Numbered from the stretch's first letter, positions 1-7,715 are shown. The stretch: DNA of 8,786 nt from Paracoccaceae bacterium (GCA_007134805.1 SLKB01000149.1:1-8786); one strand, 5' to 3'. Notes: generated by a model not told the origin, from the sequence alone. Numbers and translations: made by a program.

Positions 1-657
1 ATGGGCTGGCGCGCGATCCGGGTGGGGCTCGACAAGCCGGGCGTGCTGCGGATGCAGGTGCAGGCGCTGATCCGGGCGGCGAACGGGCGCGCGCTGAGCG
101 TGATGTTCCCGCTCATCGCCGCGCCGAGCGAATTCACCCTTGCCCATGACATGCTGATGCGCGAGATCGAGCGCGAGTGTCGCCTGGGCCATCCCTTGCC
201 CGACAAGGTCCAGGTGGGGGCGATGCTGGAGGCACCCGCGCTTGCCTTTGCGCCGAAAAGCTTCTTCGACGAGGTCGATTTCCTGTCGATCGGGGGCAAT
301 GACCTCAAGCAGTTCTTCTTCGCCGCCGACCGCGAGAATGAATTGGTGCGACGGCGTTATGACACGCTGAGCAGCAGTTTCCTGGCATTCCTGCAGATCA
401 TCGTCGATCGCTGCCATGAGGTCGGCACGACGCTGTCCTTCTGCGGCGAGGATGCCGGGCGCCCGGTCGATGCGCTGGCGCTGGCCGGGATCGGAATTGG
501 TGCGCTGTCGATGCGGCCTGCGTCAATCGGCCCGGTGAAGTCCCTGATCCGGCGGGCCAACCTCAATGAGGTCTCGGAGCTGATCGCGCGCGCGCAGGCG
601 CGCGGGCTGGAAAGCGTGCGCCCCGCGTTATTGGAATATGTCGCAAGCCTTGATTGA
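1..657 (+). CDS. ptsP: Phosphoenolpyruvate-protein phosphotransferase PtsP (EI-Ntr), C-terminal part
   Basis: This is the C-terminal 218 residues of an enzyme I-type PEP phosphotransferase, 5'-truncated by the window edge. PtsP takes phosphate from PEP and passes it to NPr in the cytoplasmic nitrogen-PTS relay, which is regulatory and does not transport sugar. What remains is most of the PEP-binding TIM barrel: GWRAIR at residues 2-7, the metal/PEP-binding strand GAMLEAPA around 73-80, SIGGNDLKQ around 96-104, and SFCGEDAGRP with Cys148, which matches the active-site cysteine of enzyme I. The phosphorylated histidine domain and the N-terminal GAF domain expected of PtsP lie outside the window. 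The family is usually about 750 residues, so about 530 are missing. The ATG at base 1 is an internal methionine, not the start. PtsP rather than sugar-type PtsI is inferred from the GGND and GWRAIR variants. The gene converges on the acetyltransferase 32 bp downstream. Confidence 0.9.
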   Translation: MGWRAIRVGLDKPGVLRMQVQALIRAANGRALSVMFPLIAAPSEFTLAHDMLMREIERECRLGHPLPDKVQVGAMLEAPALAFAPKSFFDEVDFLSIGGNDLKQFFFAADRENELVRRRYDTLSSSFLAFLQIIVDRCHEVGTTLSFCGEDAGRPVDALALAGIGIGALSMRPASIGPVKSLIRRANLNEVSELIARAQARGLESVRPALLEYVASLD

Positions 658-689
658 GCGGGGGCCCGGGCTGCCCTTCCCCACGCGTC

Positions 690-1178
690 TTATAGCGCGG
701 CCCAGCGCGTGACTGCACCTGTCACGCCGTCCCAGCCACCGGGGACGAGGTCGAGCCCCAGGACGCGGTCGGGGTTGGTGGGCGGGGGCATCTGCACCCC
801 GGTCAACTTCCGAAAGCCGAAGCGCGCGTAATAGGGCGCATCGCCCACCAGCAGCACCCGCGCCCAGCCCAGGCCGCGCGCGCGCGCAAGGCTCTCGCTG
901 ATGAGCCAGCCGCCCAGGCCCTCGCCCTGATGGGTGGGATGGACCGCGATGGGCCCGAGCAGCAAGGTCGCCTGCCCGCCCACACGTACGGGCCAGTAGC
1001 GGATCGCCGCGGCGAGAAACCCGTCATCTTCGCGCAGGAACAGGCACAGGTCGGCCACGGGCGCGACCTCATCGCGCAGCCGGTAGGAGGACAGCGCCTC
1101 GCGCCCCGGGGCGAAGCACAGGTCGTAGAGGGTCTCGACCTCCCACCAATCGGCGGGCGTTTCCCCGCAAAGCTGCAT
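690..1178 (-). CDS. GNAT family N-acetyltransferase
   Basis: A 162-residue protein with a single Gcn5-related N-acetyltransferase fold, which transfers the acetyl group of acetyl-CoA to an amine. The substrate cannot be told from sequence. The acetyl-CoA pyrophosphate loop is visible as QGEGLG (residues 84-89), right after the beta-4 strand LLLGPIAVHP (72-81). The later YYARFGF (116-122) is the usual beta-5/alpha-4 segment of YhbS-like (COG3153) members. There is no signal peptide or membrane segment, so it is probably cytoplasmic. The ATG at 1176-1178 has a good Shine-Dalgarno (AAAGAGG, read from plus bases 1185-1191) at 6-nt spacing, which fixes the start. Length is normal for a one-domain GNAT. 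It is transcribed away from the flavin reductase gene and towards ptsP, and appears monocistronic. The family is well supported, the specific function is unknown. Confidence 0.85.
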   Translation of the reverse strand: MQLCGETPADWWEVETLYDLCFAPGREALSSYRLRDEVAPVADLCLFLREDDGFLAAAIRYWPVRVGGQATLLLGPIAVHPTHQGEGLGGWLISESLARARGLGWARVLLVGDAPYYARFGFRKLTGVQMPPPTNPDRVLGLDLVPGGWDGVTGAVTRWAAL

Positions 1179-1217
1179 GGCCCGCCTCTTTCTGACCGCG
1201 ACGCTGGCCGCGCCCCT

Positions 1218-1233
1218 AGCATGGCCCTATGCT
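1218..1233. promoter_or_regulatory. Dyad AGCAT-N6-ATGCT in the divergent intergenic region
   Basis: Perfect 5-bp inverted arms (1218-1222 and 1229-1233) flank a 6-bp spacer in the 78-bp gap between the divergent acetyltransferase and flavin reductase genes. It lies 24 bp upstream of the flavin reductase start. Its size and place would suit the operator of a small dimeric repressor. No convincing -35/-10 pair was found around it and a dyad this short can arise by chance. Confidence 0.25.
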
Positions 1234-1256
1234 TCGCGCAAACAGATGAGAGGGCG

Positions 1257-1868
1257 ATGATGTTCTACCGACCCGAAGATGGCCATGGCCTGCTGCATAA
1301 CCCGTTCAGCGCGATCGTGAGCCCGCGCCCGATCGGCTGGATCTCGACCCGCGGAGCGGATGGGCAGGACAACCTTGCCCCCTATTCCTTCTTCAATGCG
1401 GTCGCCTATGTGCCGCCGCAAGTGGTCTTTGCCTCGACCTCGGCCAAGCCCGACCGGGATGGCACCAAGGATTCGGTCGCCAATATCCGCGAGACGGGCG
1501 TGTTCTGCGTCAATATCGTCGAGCATGCCGCGCGCGATGCGATGAACACGACATCCGGCCCCTGGCCGCGCGAGACCGATGAGTTCTCGCATGCCGGGCT
1601 CGCGCGTGAGGCGTGTCGCACGATTGACGCCGCGCGGGTGGCGGGCGCGCCGGCGGCGCTGGAATGCCGCGCAAGCCAGATCCTGCAGCTTGCGGGTGCT
1701 GCGAATTTTCTTGTGCTGGGCGAAGTGATCGGCGTGCACCTGCGCGACGATTGCCTGAACGAGGGGCGGTTCGACATCACCCGGTTCCAGCCGCTCGCGC
1801 GGTGTGGCTATCGCGATTATGCCGTGGTGCGCGATGTCTTCAGCCTGGCGCGGCCGGGCGAGGGCTGA
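1257..1868 (+). CDS. Flavin reductase family protein (FMN-binding split barrel)
   Basis: A 203-residue protein of the flavin reductase-like, FMN-binding split-barrel family (DIM6/NTAB group, COG1853). Members bind FMN, and some supply reduced flavin to a partner oxygenase while others act alone. Family hallmarks are SPRPIGWISTRG (residues 22-33), NLAPYSFFN (39-47, the flavin-contacting region), the FASTS strand (59-63), TKDSVANI (70-77) and GVFCVNIV (81-88). There is no signal peptide, so it should be cytoplasmic. The reading frame stays open upstream to about 930, but that stretch lies antisense to the acetyltransferase, and homology begins at FYRPEDG. Two ATGs follow each other (1257, 1260). 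The purine-rich GAGAGGG at 1248-1254 is 2 nt from the first and 5 nt from the second, so 1260 may be the real start. No oxygenase partner is adjacent, so the physiological substrate is unknown. It converges on rppH with 9 bp between stops. Confidence 0.85.
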   Translation: MMFYRPEDGHGLLHNPFSAIVSPRPIGWISTRGADGQDNLAPYSFFNAVAYVPPQVVFASTSAKPDRDGTKDSVANIRETGVFCVNIVEHAARDAMNTTSGPWPRETDEFSHAGLAREACRTIDAARVAGAPAALECRASQILQLAGAANFLVLGEVIGVHLRDDCLNEGRFDITRFQPLARCGYRDYAVVRDVFSLARPGEG

Positions 1869-1881
1869 GCGCGCGGCTCAG
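1865..1881. terminator. Possible bidirectional hairpin between convergent stop codons
   Basis: CTGAGC (1865-1870) and GCTCAG (1876-1881) form a perfect 6-bp stem with a 5-nt loop. The left arm contains the TGA of the flavin reductase gene (1866-1868) and the right arm contains the TGA of rppH read on the minus strand (1878-1880). The hairpin therefore sits exactly where two converging transcripts meet. No T-tract follows on either strand, so it is not a canonical intrinsic terminator. It might still slow polymerase or protect 3' ends. Confidence 0.3.
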
Positions 1882-2363
1882 GCAAGCCAGTGCTTGAATT
1901 CGTCGATCACCTGCGCGTAGAGATCGCGCTTGAAGGGCACGATAAGCGCAAGCATCTCGGGCGCGGCGATCCAGCGCCAGTCCGAGAATTCGGGATGCGC
2001 CGTGTCGAGCCGGATCTGGTCGTTGCGGCCCTGGTAGCGCATCAGGAACCAGCGCTGTTTCTGGCCGCGATATCGCCCTTTCCAGATCCGCGGGACCATC
2101 TCGGGGGGCAGATCATAGGCCAGCCAGTCGCGGGTCTGCGCAAGGGGGGCGACGAGATCGGGGGTGACGCTGATCTCTTCTTGCAACTCGCGCAGGGCTG
2201 CGTCGGCGGGTGCTTCGCCCGGATCGATCCCGCCTTGCGGCATCTGCCAGGCGGGGGTGGGGCTGTCGATGCGCTGGGCGGCGAAGACCAGCCCCGCGTC
2301 ATTGATCAGCATCACCCCCACGCAAGGCCGGTAGGGCAGGGCCGCGATCTGCTCTGGCGTCAT
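1878..2363 (-). CDS. rppH: RNA pyrophosphohydrolase RppH (Nudix hydrolase)
   Basis: A 161-residue Nudix protein that matches RppH, which removes pyrophosphate from the 5' triphosphate end of RNAs (or cleaves dinucleoside polyphosphates) and so starts 5'-end-dependent mRNA decay. The opening [11 protein letters not shown] (residues 11-21) and [11 protein letters not shown] (40-50) are typical. The Nudix box runs from G44 to V66, with E50, R58, E59, E62 and E63 in place for metal binding. The late glycine of the consensus is Ser65, a mild departure. The RGQKQRWFL segment (99-107) is a strong RppH marker that separates it from other Nudix enzymes. Length is normal. The ATG overlaps the ctpA stop by 4 bp (ATGA) and has no recognisable Shine-Dalgarno, so translation is probably coupled to ctpA. 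It ends the minus-strand cluster. Confidence 0.93.
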   Translation of the reverse strand: MTPEQIAALPYRPCVGVMLINDAGLVFAAQRIDSPTPAWQMPQGGIDPGEAPADAALRELQEEISVTPDLVAPLAQTRDWLAYDLPPEMVPRIWKGRYRGQKQRWFLMRYQGRNDQIRLDTAHPEFSDWRWIAAPEMLALIVPFKRDLYAQVIDEFKHWLA

Positions 2364-3694
2364 CGACGGCCATTGAGGGCAGTCAACCCGCGCAGGATAT
2401 CGAGCGCGTAGGCCAGTTGGTAGTCATCACGGCGCAGCGCGGCGACTTCCTCGGCGCGGCGGCTTTCTTCTTCCATCTGGCGGCGCTCATCCTCGGACAT
2501 GCTCTGGTTTTCAAGCCGGCCGCGCAGATCGTTCTCGAAGCGGGTGCGCGGGGGCGTTGCCTCGTCATCCTCCTCGATGGCCGCGCGGCGGGGCTGTTCG
2601 ACCACAATGTCGGGCGAGACGCCCAGCGCCTGGATCGACCGGCCCGAGGGCGTGTAGTAGAGCGAGGTCGTCAGCCGGATCGCGCCGTCTCCGCGCAGCG
2701 GCATCACTGTCTGGACCGAGCCCTTGCCGAAGCTGCGCGTGCCCACGACGATCGCGCGGCGGTGATCCTGCAGCGCGCCGGCCACGATTTCCGAGGCCGA
2801 GGCCGAGCCGCCATTGATCAGCACCACCAGCGGCTTGCCGTCGATCATGTCGCCGGGCTGGGCGTTGAAACGCTCGCCATTGCCCTCTTCGCGGCCGCGG
2901 GTCGAGACGATCTCGCCCTGGTCGAGGAAGGCGTCGGTGACGCGGATCGCCTGGGTGAGCAACCCGCCGGGATTGTTGCGCAGATCGAGCACCACGCCGC
3001 CAAGGTTTTCCGCACCCCCCAGATCGTCGATCGCCTCGCGCAGATTGTCGCGCAGATTGGGGAAGGTCTGCTCGTTGAAGGTGGTCACGCGCACGATGAC
3101 ATTGTCGTCTTCGGTGCGCACGCGCACGGCCTGCAGGCGGATCGTGTCACGGATGATGGACAGATCGAAGGGCTCGGGCTCGCCCTCGCGCACGACCGTG
3201 ATGATGATCTCGGAGCCGACCGGCCCGCGCATCATGTCGACGGCCTGGCTGAGGGTGAGGCCCATCACGGATTCGCCATCGACATGGGTGATCAGATCGC
3301 CGGGCTCGACCCCGGCCTTGTCGGCGGGGGTGTCGTCCATCGGGGTGACGACCTTGATGAACCCGTCCTCTTGCGTGACCTCGATGCCGAGGCCCCCGAA
3401 GGAGCCGCGCGTCTGGGTGCGCATGTCGTCGAAATCATCGGGCGGCATGAAGGCGGAATGCGGATCGAGCGAGGTGAGCATGCCGTTGATCGCCGCCTCG
3501 ATCAGTTGCGCGGTGTCCACATCATCGACATACTGGTTGCGGATCCGCTCGAACACATCGCCGAAGAGGTCCAGCTGCTCGTAGACCGAGGTTGCATTGT
3601 TGCGCTCCTGCGCCAGCAGGGGCGCGGCGAGCTGCGAGGCGATGAGCGCCCCGCCGATCACCCCGCCAAACGCCGCCGTGATGAATTTCTTCAT
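2360..3694 (-). CDS. ctpA: Carboxyl-terminal processing protease CtpA (S41 family)
   Basis: A 444-residue periplasmic serine protease of family S41, which cuts or degrades substrates from their C-termini. An N-terminal signal sequence is clear (KK followed by hydrophobic residues 4-28, likely cleaved after LLAQ near residue 29). A PDZ domain spans roughly 95-175 (FGGLGIEV at 99-106, VEPGDLI at 129-135). The protease domain follows, with LDLRNNPGG (236-244) and the Ser-Lys-Gln catalytic set: Ser299 within GSASASEI, Lys324 in FGKGSVQ, and Gln328. The Ser-to-Lys spacing of 25 equals that of E. coli Tsp and B. subtilis CtpB. A charged, probably helical tail (about 388-422) ends the protein. The start is supported by AAGGA (plus 3701-3705) at 6-nt spacing. 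It follows the envC-like gene by 59 bp and overlaps rppH by 4 bp. In other bacteria Ctp proteases control peptidoglycan hydrolases, which fits this neighbourhood; the actual substrate is inference. Confidence 0.95.
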   Translation of the reverse strand: MKKFITAAFGGVIGGALIASQLAAPLLAQERNNATSVYEQLDLFGDVFERIRNQYVDDVDTAQLIEAAINGMLTSLDPHSAFMPPDDFDDMRTQTRGSFGGLGIEVTQEDGFIKVVTPMDDTPADKAGVEPGDLITHVDGESVMGLTLSQAVDMMRGPVGSEIIITVVREGEPEPFDLSIIRDTIRLQAVRVRTEDDNVIVRVTTFNEQTFPNLRDNLREAIDDLGGAENLGGVVLDLRNNPGGLLTQAIRVTDAFLDQGEIVSTRGREEGNGERFNAQPGDMIDGKPLVVLINGGSASASEIVAGALQDHRRAIVVGTRSFGKGSVQTVMPLRGDGAIRLTTSLYYTPSGRSIQALGVSPDIVVEQPRRAAIEEDDEATPPRTRFENDLRGRLENQSMSEDERRQMEEESRRAEEVAALRRDDYQLAYALDILRGLTALNGRR

Positions 3695-3753
3695 GATGTA
3701 TCCTTACCTGTGCGCCCCGCGCATGCGAGAGCCCCGATCTTGATGCGACCCCG

Positions 3754-4863
3754 CTAGTGTGATGCCTCACTGAAAGCGAACCACGGCTCTGGGTCAATGG
3801 GATTTCCGTCCTGTCGCATTTCAAAATAGAGTGTTTGGCTGCGAGTGCCAGCACCCTGCGCGTCAGGATCGTCGGACGCGGGCAAGGTGCCGATCGGGCT
3901 GCCCTGCGGCAGGATCTCGCCAGTGTCGACAAAGACCGTGTCAAGCCCGGCAAACACCATCAGGATCGCGTCCTCGGGCTCGAGGATGATGACCTGATCG
4001 AGCCCCGGCAGGGGGCCTGCATAGCGCACGCTGGCCGACCAGGGTGTGGTGACCAGGGCTTCGGGCAGCGCCGAAAGCACGAGGCCGGGGCGCCTGACGC
4101 CCGCGGCGTCGCGCGTGTTGAAGCTGCGCAGGACCGTGCCGCGCAGGGGCGGCTCGAGCGTGCCCTTGCGGTCCTGAAGGCGCAGCACGCTGTCGGGCGC
4201 TCCGAGCCCGGCGGTCTGGGCGAGCTGGCGGGCGAAATCATCGAGCGTGCTGGCCGAGCGGCGCAGCGTTTCGAGCGCGCCGGGGCTGTCGATCAGCCGC
4301 CGCGGCAGGGGGCCGCGCTCGGCGATGGCGAGTGCGAGCGCGATGCGCGCCTCCTGCACGATCTCGAGCCCGTATTCGAGTGTGAGGAGGCCGTATTGGC
4401 GCGCATCGCGCAAGCCCCGCAGCGTGTCGAGATCCTGCCTGAGGGCCACGACCTGCCCGGCGACCGCGGGGGCGAGGGCTTCCATCAGCATCCCCGCGCG
4501 CGCGGTCTCGAGCGCGCCTTGCGGATGCACGAGCCCGACCGAGGGATCGATACGGTCAGTGGCGAGCAGGAGCGCCAGCATCTGCGTCAACTCGTCACTG
4601 CGCGCAGAGAGATCGCGCACCAGCCCGTCTTCGCGCGCCTGGGCATCGCGCAGCCCTTCACGCAGGGCCGCGAGCCCGTCCTCGAAGCTCTGGATCGTGG
4701 TGCTGAGCGCGCGCACGCGGTCGGCGCGCACGGTCGCCATCTGCATCGCGGTGATCGCCTCGTTGAGCGTGTGCGCGGCCTCATTGGCGCGGGTGACCGG
4801 ATCGGCCTGCGCGGGCGTGCCGAGCGTGAGCCAGCAGAGCAGGGCGAGGGCCGCGCGGCTCAT
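3754..4863 (-). CDS. EnvC-like murein hydrolase activator with degenerate LytM domain
   Basis: A 369-residue exported protein built like EnvC: signal peptide (residues 1-20, probable cut after AQA), long helical coiled-coil-prone regions (about 24-100 and 136-220), then a C-terminal LytM/M23-like domain (about 238-363). EnvC proteins do not cut peptidoglycan themselves; they switch on N-acetylmuramyl-L-alanine amidases at the division site. The domain shape remains (VIILEPEDAILMVFAGLDTV at 291-310, ILPQGSPIGTLP at 317-328, LYFEMRQDGNPIDP at 345-358), but the zinc ligands of active M23 peptidases are absent. The HxxxD region reads RRPGLVL (257-263), the tyrosine-alanine-histidine strand reads FAGL (304-307), and LHFE has become LYFE with Tyr346. 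A non-catalytic activator role is inferred from this. The start overlaps the gpmI stop by 4 bp with no good Shine-Dalgarno. The closest alphaproteobacterial counterpart I know of is LdpF of Caulobacter. No amidase gene is present in the window. Confidence 0.85.
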   Translation of the reverse strand: MSRAALALLCWLTLGTPAQADPVTRANEAAHTLNEAITAMQMATVRADRVRALSTTIQSFEDGLAALREGLRDAQAREDGLVRDLSARSDELTQMLALLLATDRIDPSVGLVHPQGALETARAGMLMEALAPAVAGQVVALRQDLDTLRGLRDARQYGLLTLEYGLEIVQEARIALALAIAERGPLPRRLIDSPGALETLRRSASTLDDFARQLAQTAGLGAPDSVLRLQDRKGTLEPPLRGTVLRSFNTRDAAGVRRPGLVLSALPEALVTTPWSASVRYAGPLPGLDQVIILEPEDAILMVFAGLDTVFVDTGEILPQGSPIGTLPASDDPDAQGAGTRSQTLYFEMRQDGNPIDPEPWFAFSEASH

Positions 4864-6374
4864 CGCGAAATCAGGTTTTCGCCGGTCATCTCGGGCGGTT
4901 GGTCAAGCCCCATCAGCGCAAGCAGCGTGGGCGCGATATCAGCGAGCCGCCCGTCGCGCAGCCGCGCGCCTGCAGGGCCCCCGATCAGCACGACAGGGAC
5001 CAGGTTGGTGGTATGCGCCGTGTGCGCGCCACCCGTCGCGGGATCGATCATGCATTCGCAATTGCCGTGATCGGCGGTCAGGATCATGCTGCCGCCCGCC
5101 TTGCTGAGCGCGTCGAGCGCGGAGCCGAGGGCTGCATCGACCGCCTCGCAGGCGCGCGCGGCGGCCTCGAGATCGCCAGTATGGCCGACCATGTCGGGAT
5201 TGGCGAAATTGACCACGATCAGGTCATAGCCGGCCGCGATCACCTCATTGAGCTTCGCGCTCACCTCGGGCGCGGCCATTTCGGGCTGCAGATCATAGGT
5301 TGCGACCTTGGGGCTCGAGGGCATGAAGCGCTCCTCGCCCTCTTGGGCGGTTTCGCGGCCGCCATTGAGGAAGAAGGTGACATGGGGGTATTTCTCGGTC
5401 TCGGCGAGGCGGAACTGGCGCAGCCCGTGCGCGGCCACCCATTCGCCCAGCGTGTTCCGGATCGCGAGCTTGGGGAACATGGTCGACATGAAGGCGTTAT
5501 GCGCCTGCGAATATTCGACCATGCCGAGCAACGCCGCCCAATCGGGCGCGCGGCCGCGCTTGAAGCCCGAGAAGGTCGGCGCGGCGAGCGCGGCCAGGAT
5601 CTCGCGCGCGCGGTCGGCGCGGAAATTGAGGCAGAAGAACCCGTCGCCGGGGCGCGCGCCGCGATAGGCGCCGATCACGCTGGGGGTGATGAATTCGTCA
5701 TTCTCGCCGCGCGCATAGGCGGCGGCGACCGCTTCGGTGGCGTTGTCATGGGAGTGCCCTTCGCCCAGTGCGATGGCGCGGAAGGCGCGCTCGACCCGGT
5801 CCCAGCGATTGTCGCGGTCCATGGCGTAGTAGCGCCCGATCACCGTGCCGATGCGCGCGCTCTCGGGCAGGTGCGCGTCGAGGTCGCGCAGGAATCCGTC
5901 GGCACATTTTGGCGCGACATCGCGGCCATCGGTAATCGCGTGGATCACGACCGGCACGCCCGCCTCTGTCAGCACGGCGATCGCGGCCTTCAGATGCGCA
6001 ACATGGCCATGCACGCCCCCATCCGAGACCAGCGCGAAGAGATGCGCCGCCCCACCGCTGGCGTGCAGTTTTTCGATGAAGCCCTGCAGTGATGCGTTGG
6101 TGCGGAAGCTGCCATCCTCGATCGCAAGGTCGATCTGGCCGAGATCCATCGCGACGACGCGGCCCGCGCCGATATTGGTGTGGCCCACTTCGGAATTGCC
6201 CATCTGCCCGCGTGGCAGGCCCACATCGGGGCCGTGGGTGACAAGCGTCGCATTGGGGCATTCGGCCATCACCCGGTCGAAATTGGGGGTCTGGGCGTGG
6301 GCCACGGCATTGCCGTCGATCTTGTCGGACAGCCCCCAGCCATCAAGAATGCACAGAACAACAGGTTTGGTCAT
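4860..6374 (-). CDS. gpmI: 2,3-bisphosphoglycerate-independent phosphoglycerate mutase (iPGM)
   Basis: A 504-residue cytoplasmic enzyme that interconverts 3- and 2-phosphoglycerate in glycolysis and gluconeogenesis, using two metal ions (usually Mn) and a phosphoserine intermediate. Length is normal (about 510). Visible active-site parts are LDGWG (10-14, metal ligand Asp11); GNSEVGHTNIGAGR (59-72) with the catalytic Ser61; AITDGRDVAP (146-155) in the substrate-binding phosphotransferase insert; NPDMVGHTGD (392-401, metal ligands Asp394 and His398); TADHGN (433-438, Asp435 and His436); and HTAHTTN (451-457, His454). The ATG is preceded by GGGGGAT at about 6 nt, a usable but imperfect ribosome-binding site. 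It lies 90 bp after argG and overlaps the envC-like gene by 4 bp, so the cell-division gene is probably translated from the same message. Confidence 0.97.
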   Translation of the reverse strand: MTKPVVLCILDGWGLSDKIDGNAVAHAQTPNFDRVMAECPNATLVTHGPDVGLPRGQMGNSEVGHTNIGAGRVVAMDLGQIDLAIEDGSFRTNASLQGFIEKLHASGGAAHLFALVSDGGVHGHVAHLKAAIAVLTEAGVPVVIHAITDGRDVAPKCADGFLRDLDAHLPESARIGTVIGRYYAMDRDNRWDRVERAFRAIALGEGHSHDNATEAVAAAYARGENDEFITPSVIGAYRGARPGDGFFCLNFRADRAREILAALAAPTFSGFKRGRAPDWAALLGMVEYSQAHNAFMSTMFPKLAIRNTLGEWVAAHGLRQFRLAETEKYPHVTFFLNGGRETAQEGEERFMPSSPKVATYDLQPEMAAPEVSAKLNEVIAAGYDLIVVNFANPDMVGHTGDLEAAARACEAVDAALGSALDALSKAGGSMILTADHGNCECMIDPATGGAHTAHTTNLVPVVLIGGPAGARLRDGRLADIAPTLLALMGLDQPPEMTGENLISR

Positions 6375-6412
6375 GGGTTATCCCCCGGTTTGGCCGGTCT
6401 GCAGCGGGTCTG

Positions 6413-6443
6413 CGCGCCGACGGGCGCGGCGCCACGATGGCGC
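6413..6443. other. Two adjacent hairpins between argG and gpmI
   Basis: CGCGCC-GACG-GGCGCG (6413-6428) and GCGCCA-CGA-TGGCGC (6429-6443) are two perfect 6-bp inverted repeats placed back to back in the 90-bp gap. In the argG-to-gpmI direction they come after the argG stop and before the gpmI ribosome-binding site. No T-tract follows on the minus strand. A Rho-independent terminator is therefore doubtful; partial termination or RNA stabilisation between the two genes is possible. GC-rich DNA makes such stems easily by chance. Confidence 0.3.
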
Positions 6444-6464
6444 AGGCGCGGCGGGCTTGTCCAG

Positions 6465-7709
6465 TCAGCCTTTCGCGGCGAGCCGGCGGTTGCGCGCGGC
6501 GATCAGTTTCAGCCGCAGCGCGTTGAGCTGGATGAAGCCGGCCGCATCGGCCTGATCATAGGCGCCTGCATCGTCTTCAAAGGTGACATGCGCCTCGGAA
6601 TAGAGCGAGTGTTCCGACCAGCGCCCGACCGTACGCGCGAGCCCCTTGTAGAGCTTGAGCCGCACAGTGCCGGTCACATGTTCCTGGCTGCGGTCGATCG
6701 CGGCTTGCAGCATCTCGCGCTCGGGCGAGAACCAGAAGCCGTTATAGATCAACTCGGCATAGCGCGGCATCAGCTCGTCCTTCAGGTGCGCGGCACCGCG
6801 GTCGAGGGTGATCTGCTCGATCCCGCGATGGGCTTCCAGCAGGAGCGTGCCGCCCGGGGTCTCGTAGATGCCGCGCGATTTCATGCCGACAAAGCGCCCC
6901 TCGACCAGATCGAGCCGGCCGCAGCCATGCTTGCCGCCCAGCTCGTTGAGCCGCGTGAGCAGCGTCGCGGGCGAGAGCGCCTCGCCATTGAGGCTGACGG
7001 CATCGCCGCGCTCGAAGCCGATCTCGACATATTCGGGGGTGTCAGGGGCGTCCTCGGGGTGGGCGCTGCGCTGGTAGACGTAATCGGGCGCCTCCTGCGC
7101 GGGGTCTTCAAGCACCTTGCCCTCGGAAGAGGTGTGCAGGAGGTTCGCATCCACCGAGAAGGGCGCCTCGCCGCGCTTGTCCTTGGCGATGGGGATCTGG
7201 TGGGCCTCGGCGAATTCCAGAAGCCGCGTGCGCGATGTCAGATCCCATTCGCGCCAGGGCGCGATCACGCGGATATCGGGGTTGAGGGCGTAGGCCGACA
7301 GCTCGAACCGGACCTGATCGTTGCCCTTGCCAGTCGCGCCATGGGCGACCGCATCGGCGCCGGTCAGGGCGGCGATTTCCACTAGCCGCTTGGAAATGAG
7401 CGGGCGCGCGATCGAGGTGCCCAGCAGGTAAAGCCCCTCATAGAGCGCATTGGCCCGGAACATCGGAAAGACGAAATCGCGCACGAATTCCTCGCGCAGA
7501 TCCTCGATGAAGATGTTTTCGGGCGCGACGCCCAGCATCTCGGCCTTCTTGCGCGCGGGGTCAAGCTCTTCGCCCTGGCCGAGATCGGCAGTGAAGGTCA
7601 CGACCTCGCAGCCATATTCGGTGCTCAGCCATTTCAGGATGATCGAGGTATCGAGCCCCCCGGAATAGGCGAGCACGACTTTCTTGGGGGCGGGTCTGGT
7701 GCGGGACAT
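6465..7709 (-). CDS. argG: Argininosuccinate synthase
   Basis: A 414-residue cytoplasmic enzyme that joins citrulline and aspartate, with ATP cleaved to AMP and pyrophosphate, to give argininosuccinate: the penultimate step of arginine biosynthesis. The N-terminal nucleotide-binding PP-loop AYSGGLDTS (residues 14-22) and the family signature [14 protein letters not shown] (123-136) are both intact. [10 protein letters not shown] (39-48) and GTSIARPLI (97-105) are also typical. Length matches the family (about 400-450). The open frame extends 29 codons further upstream, but homology begins just before [10 protein letters not shown], and the ATG at 7707-7709 has a GGAG at 6-nt spacing, so the shorter form is chosen. 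It heads the minus-strand cluster and is divergent from the thioesterase across 137 bp. Transcription reading into gpmI is possible but not shown. Confidence 0.97.
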   Translation of the reverse strand: MSRTRPAPKKVVLAYSGGLDTSIILKWLSTEYGCEVVTFTADLGQGEELDPARKKAEMLGVAPENIFIEDLREEFVRDFVFPMFRANALYEGLYLLGTSIARPLISKRLVEIAALTGADAVAHGATGKGNDQVRFELSAYALNPDIRVIAPWREWDLTSRTRLLEFAEAHQIPIAKDKRGEAPFSVDANLLHTSSEGKVLEDPAQEAPDYVYQRSAHPEDAPDTPEYVEIGFERGDAVSLNGEALSPATLLTRLNELGGKHGCGRLDLVEGRFVGMKSRGIYETPGGTLLLEAHRGIEQITLDRGAAHLKDELMPRYAELIYNGFWFSPEREMLQAAIDRSQEHVTGTVRLKLYKGLARTVGRWSEHSLYSEAHVTFEDDAGAYDQADAAGFIQLNALRLKLIAARNRRLAAKG

Positions 7710-7715
7710 GGGGCA

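Noticed and set aside
1..3. ATG at the first base as a genuine start of a short protein
   Set aside because: The product begins in the middle of the PEP-binding barrel of a PtsP; the rest of the gene lies left of the window.
658..689. GC-rich 32-bp gap between ptsP and the acetyltransferase as a terminator
   Set aside because: It holds G and C runs with only a 3-4 bp stem and no T-tract on either strand.
930..1256. N-terminal extension of the flavin reductase frame
   Set aside because: This part lies antisense to the acetyltransferase and shows no family similarity; the family begins near FYRPEDG, just after the ATG pair at 1257/1260.
3720..3727. 8-bp palindrome CGCATGCG in the envC-like/ctpA gap
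   Set aside because: Too short and too common in GC-rich DNA to call an operator; no second copy or spacing pattern seen.
2417..3757. Long plus-strand open frame (446 codons) antisense to ctpA
   Set aside because: It mirrors a clearly real gene (signal peptide, PDZ, Ser-Lys-Gln site). In high-GC DNA the complementary frame stays open by codon bias; its translation is rich in H, A, R, D and G and has no recognisable domain.
3835..5070. Plus-strand open frame of 411 codons antisense to the envC-like gene and the end of gpmI
   Set aside because: It runs across the boundary of two real overlapping genes, has a low-complexity Arg/Ala/Gly/Glu-rich translation and no ribosome-binding site of note.
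4899..6092. Plus-strand open frame of 397 codons antisense to gpmI
   Set aside because: A mirror of gpmI, whose whole set of active-site residues is intact; no domain seen in the antisense product.
6180..7385. Plus-strand open frame of 401 codons antisense to argG and the start of gpmI
   Set aside because: It crosses the argG/gpmI gap and opposes two certain genes; its composition is typical of a high-GC shadow frame.
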